64,000 bases of DNA from contig JAGKQI010000105.1 in the NCBI GenBank assembly GCA_018806915.1, positions 3,782,001 through 3,846,000 on the forward strand, given 5' to 3'. Positions 62,854-64,000 of this stretch are shown here, piece after piece. Made by a program: the position numbers and the translations under genes. Within the stretch, counting starts at the first letter, position 1; the number at the start of each line of letters is the position of its first letter. The notes under the pieces are model-generated. The model had not been told where the DNA came from, did not search any database, and was given only the letters and a program-made list of their open reading frames with translations. The stretch is from Phytophthora colocasiae (taxonomy: Eukaryota > Oomycota > Peronosporomycetes > Peronosporales > Peronosporaceae).

Positions 62854-64000
62854 CTAGAAGTCAACAACGTCGTTCATGTGTCTCTGAGTGAAGAAGGAAG
62901 CGCGTGAGGCTGAAGGTTTGGTCTTCTTGGCTGGTTTAGCCAGGAACGAGGTGATGGATTGCGTTCCAGTTGGAGCATTGGCCTGAAACGAGAAAAAAAA
63001 AAGTTGAGCAACTAAAAATTTTGACCTGAAAAACACATTGTCGGTATCACCTTCTCAAGGTCCTTCTCATGTGGCCACTCCACCTTCACAGCCTTTTCAA
63101 AGAACGGTTCAACTGTGCCCCAACTGAAGCGAATGATATTGGGGAATACGAACACGTTGTCCACGTGACTCGTCAGCCACGCCTTCGTCCTACACAACCA
63201 ACCACCATCAGCATACAGTCTACTAACGATTTCAAGTACAACGCTGCTTACTTCGGGTCGCTTGGGTAACCAGAGCCAAAATCTGTCGGGAAATCTAGCG
63301 CCGGGCTCTCCCATTTCCAGTCACTGATTACTCGGTCGCGTGTCACCTTAGCAGCAATACTCGCTGCACTCACCACCTGAGCGCAGTACCACATCAGCAA
63401 GCTATAAATGCGCTGACAATACCATCACCAATACTTGACCATACCTTGAACAGACTGTCAGCCTTCTTCTCGACGCGGAACTCAATGGTCCCATTAAAGT
63501 GCTTAGTCAGGAAGGTCTGGTACCACCGCGGGTCACCCACCGTATCTACGAACACCTTCTTCACCACAGCTCCTTTCTTCTGCACCTCATTGATGAGTTG
63601 GATGGCTGCATCGCGTGACATTTCATTCAGGTTGCTGGTTTGCCGCTGCATCTTGTCGGAGATTTCAGCGGCCGAGATCAGGCGAACGACCCACCTGCCA
63701 ATTCAAATACTTAGCCTCCTACGCAGTAAACAATTATCGGTGCAAGTACATTGCAACACACCCGAGACCCTCAGTAGACCGCATCTTCTCGAACAATTGC
63801 GCGCGGCTCTCTGCACTTAATGCCTTGGAATCATCAAAACCCAAGGCGCTCATGGCGTCGTTGTCAGCTACGCGCCAATAAGCTGCGCCGTAGACCATGG
63901 GCCCCATGACCGGACCACGGCCAGCTTCGTCGATACCAAGCATCACGGGAACCCCATTGAGGCAATTAGAGGGGCAGTCGCTAGCGAGCAACACTGTGTG
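62854..64000 (-). CDS. RNASEH2A: Ribonuclease H2 subunit A (5' end beyond window)
   Basis: Exons 63762-64000 (partial), 63445-63694, 63252-63376, 63051-63189 and 62854-62982 join in frame. Catalytic motifs are GIDEAGRGPVMGPMVY (Asp and Glu), VFVDTVGDP (Asp) and SAASIAAKVTRDR (Asp). TDFGSGYPSDPKTKAWL and NIIRFSWGT are also typical. No ATG lies before the catalytic start within the window, so the N-terminus is outside. The last exon encodes a tail with GTQSITSFLAKPAKK, which resembles the PCNA-binding box of DNA ligase I but has Thr instead of Gln. RNase H2 removes ribonucleotides and RNA-DNA hybrids from DNA in the nucleus. Confidence 0.95.

Overview
The window is eukaryotic nuclear DNA, and an oomycete is the best fit (Phytophthora or a close relative, inferred). 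The genes are tightly packed, with many convergent gene ends only 27-90 bp apart. Introns are mostly 50-90 bp GT-AG, with one GC-AG. Initiator-like TCATT elements lie just upstream of some starts. Gene content is typically eukaryotic: Rab18, SGT1, a centromeric H3, a HECT ligase, a Tctex dynein light chain, an RJL GTPase and RNase H2A, alongside very large hybrid histidine kinases. I found no tRNA, rRNA, CRISPR array or intact transposon. The species assignment is inference; the gene structures below were read directly from splice sites and reading frames.

Layout. 1-5213 (minus) is the 5' part of a PAS-array hybrid histidine kinase (HK1, 10 PAS domains, C-terminus off the window). 6753-18229 holds housekeeping genes: Rab18-like GTPase, proteasome chaperone PSMG3, a small unknown gene, Era-type GTPase, SGT1, CENP-A/CenH3, an unknown gene and an ankyrin protein. 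18230-30582 (plus) is HK2, a 27-PAS kinase interrupted by one single-base frameshift. 30662-40424 holds an RJL GTPase, a Tctex1 dynein light chain, a RING-UBL protein, an ankyrin-HECT ligase and an RGS-DENN fusion. 40510-49422 (minus) is HK3, an intact 2970-residue kinase with 17 PAS domains. 50772-64000 holds a PUB-domain protein, a multi-PH protein, an F-BAR protein, a RanBP2-type zinc-finger protein, a PH-PX-papain-like protein and RNase H2A (its 5' end off the window).

The main point of interest is the kinase family. Three paralogues within 50 kb share one architecture: a PAS array with an almost exact 120-residue (360-bp) period, then HisKA, HATPase and REC, with a C-terminal Hpt seen in HK2 and HK3. 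They differ mainly in PAS number (10, 27, 17). HK2 carries a five-PAS, about 1.6-kb block duplicated almost without change, so the array appears to be growing or homogenising recently, and the frameshift lies inside the new copy. HK2 and HK3 end in CaaX motifs (CCIM and CGIM), which predict farnesylation and so membrane attachment of otherwise soluble sensors. The intergenic regions near HK1 and HK2, and one at 37 kb, contain perfect palindromes with a one-base centre.
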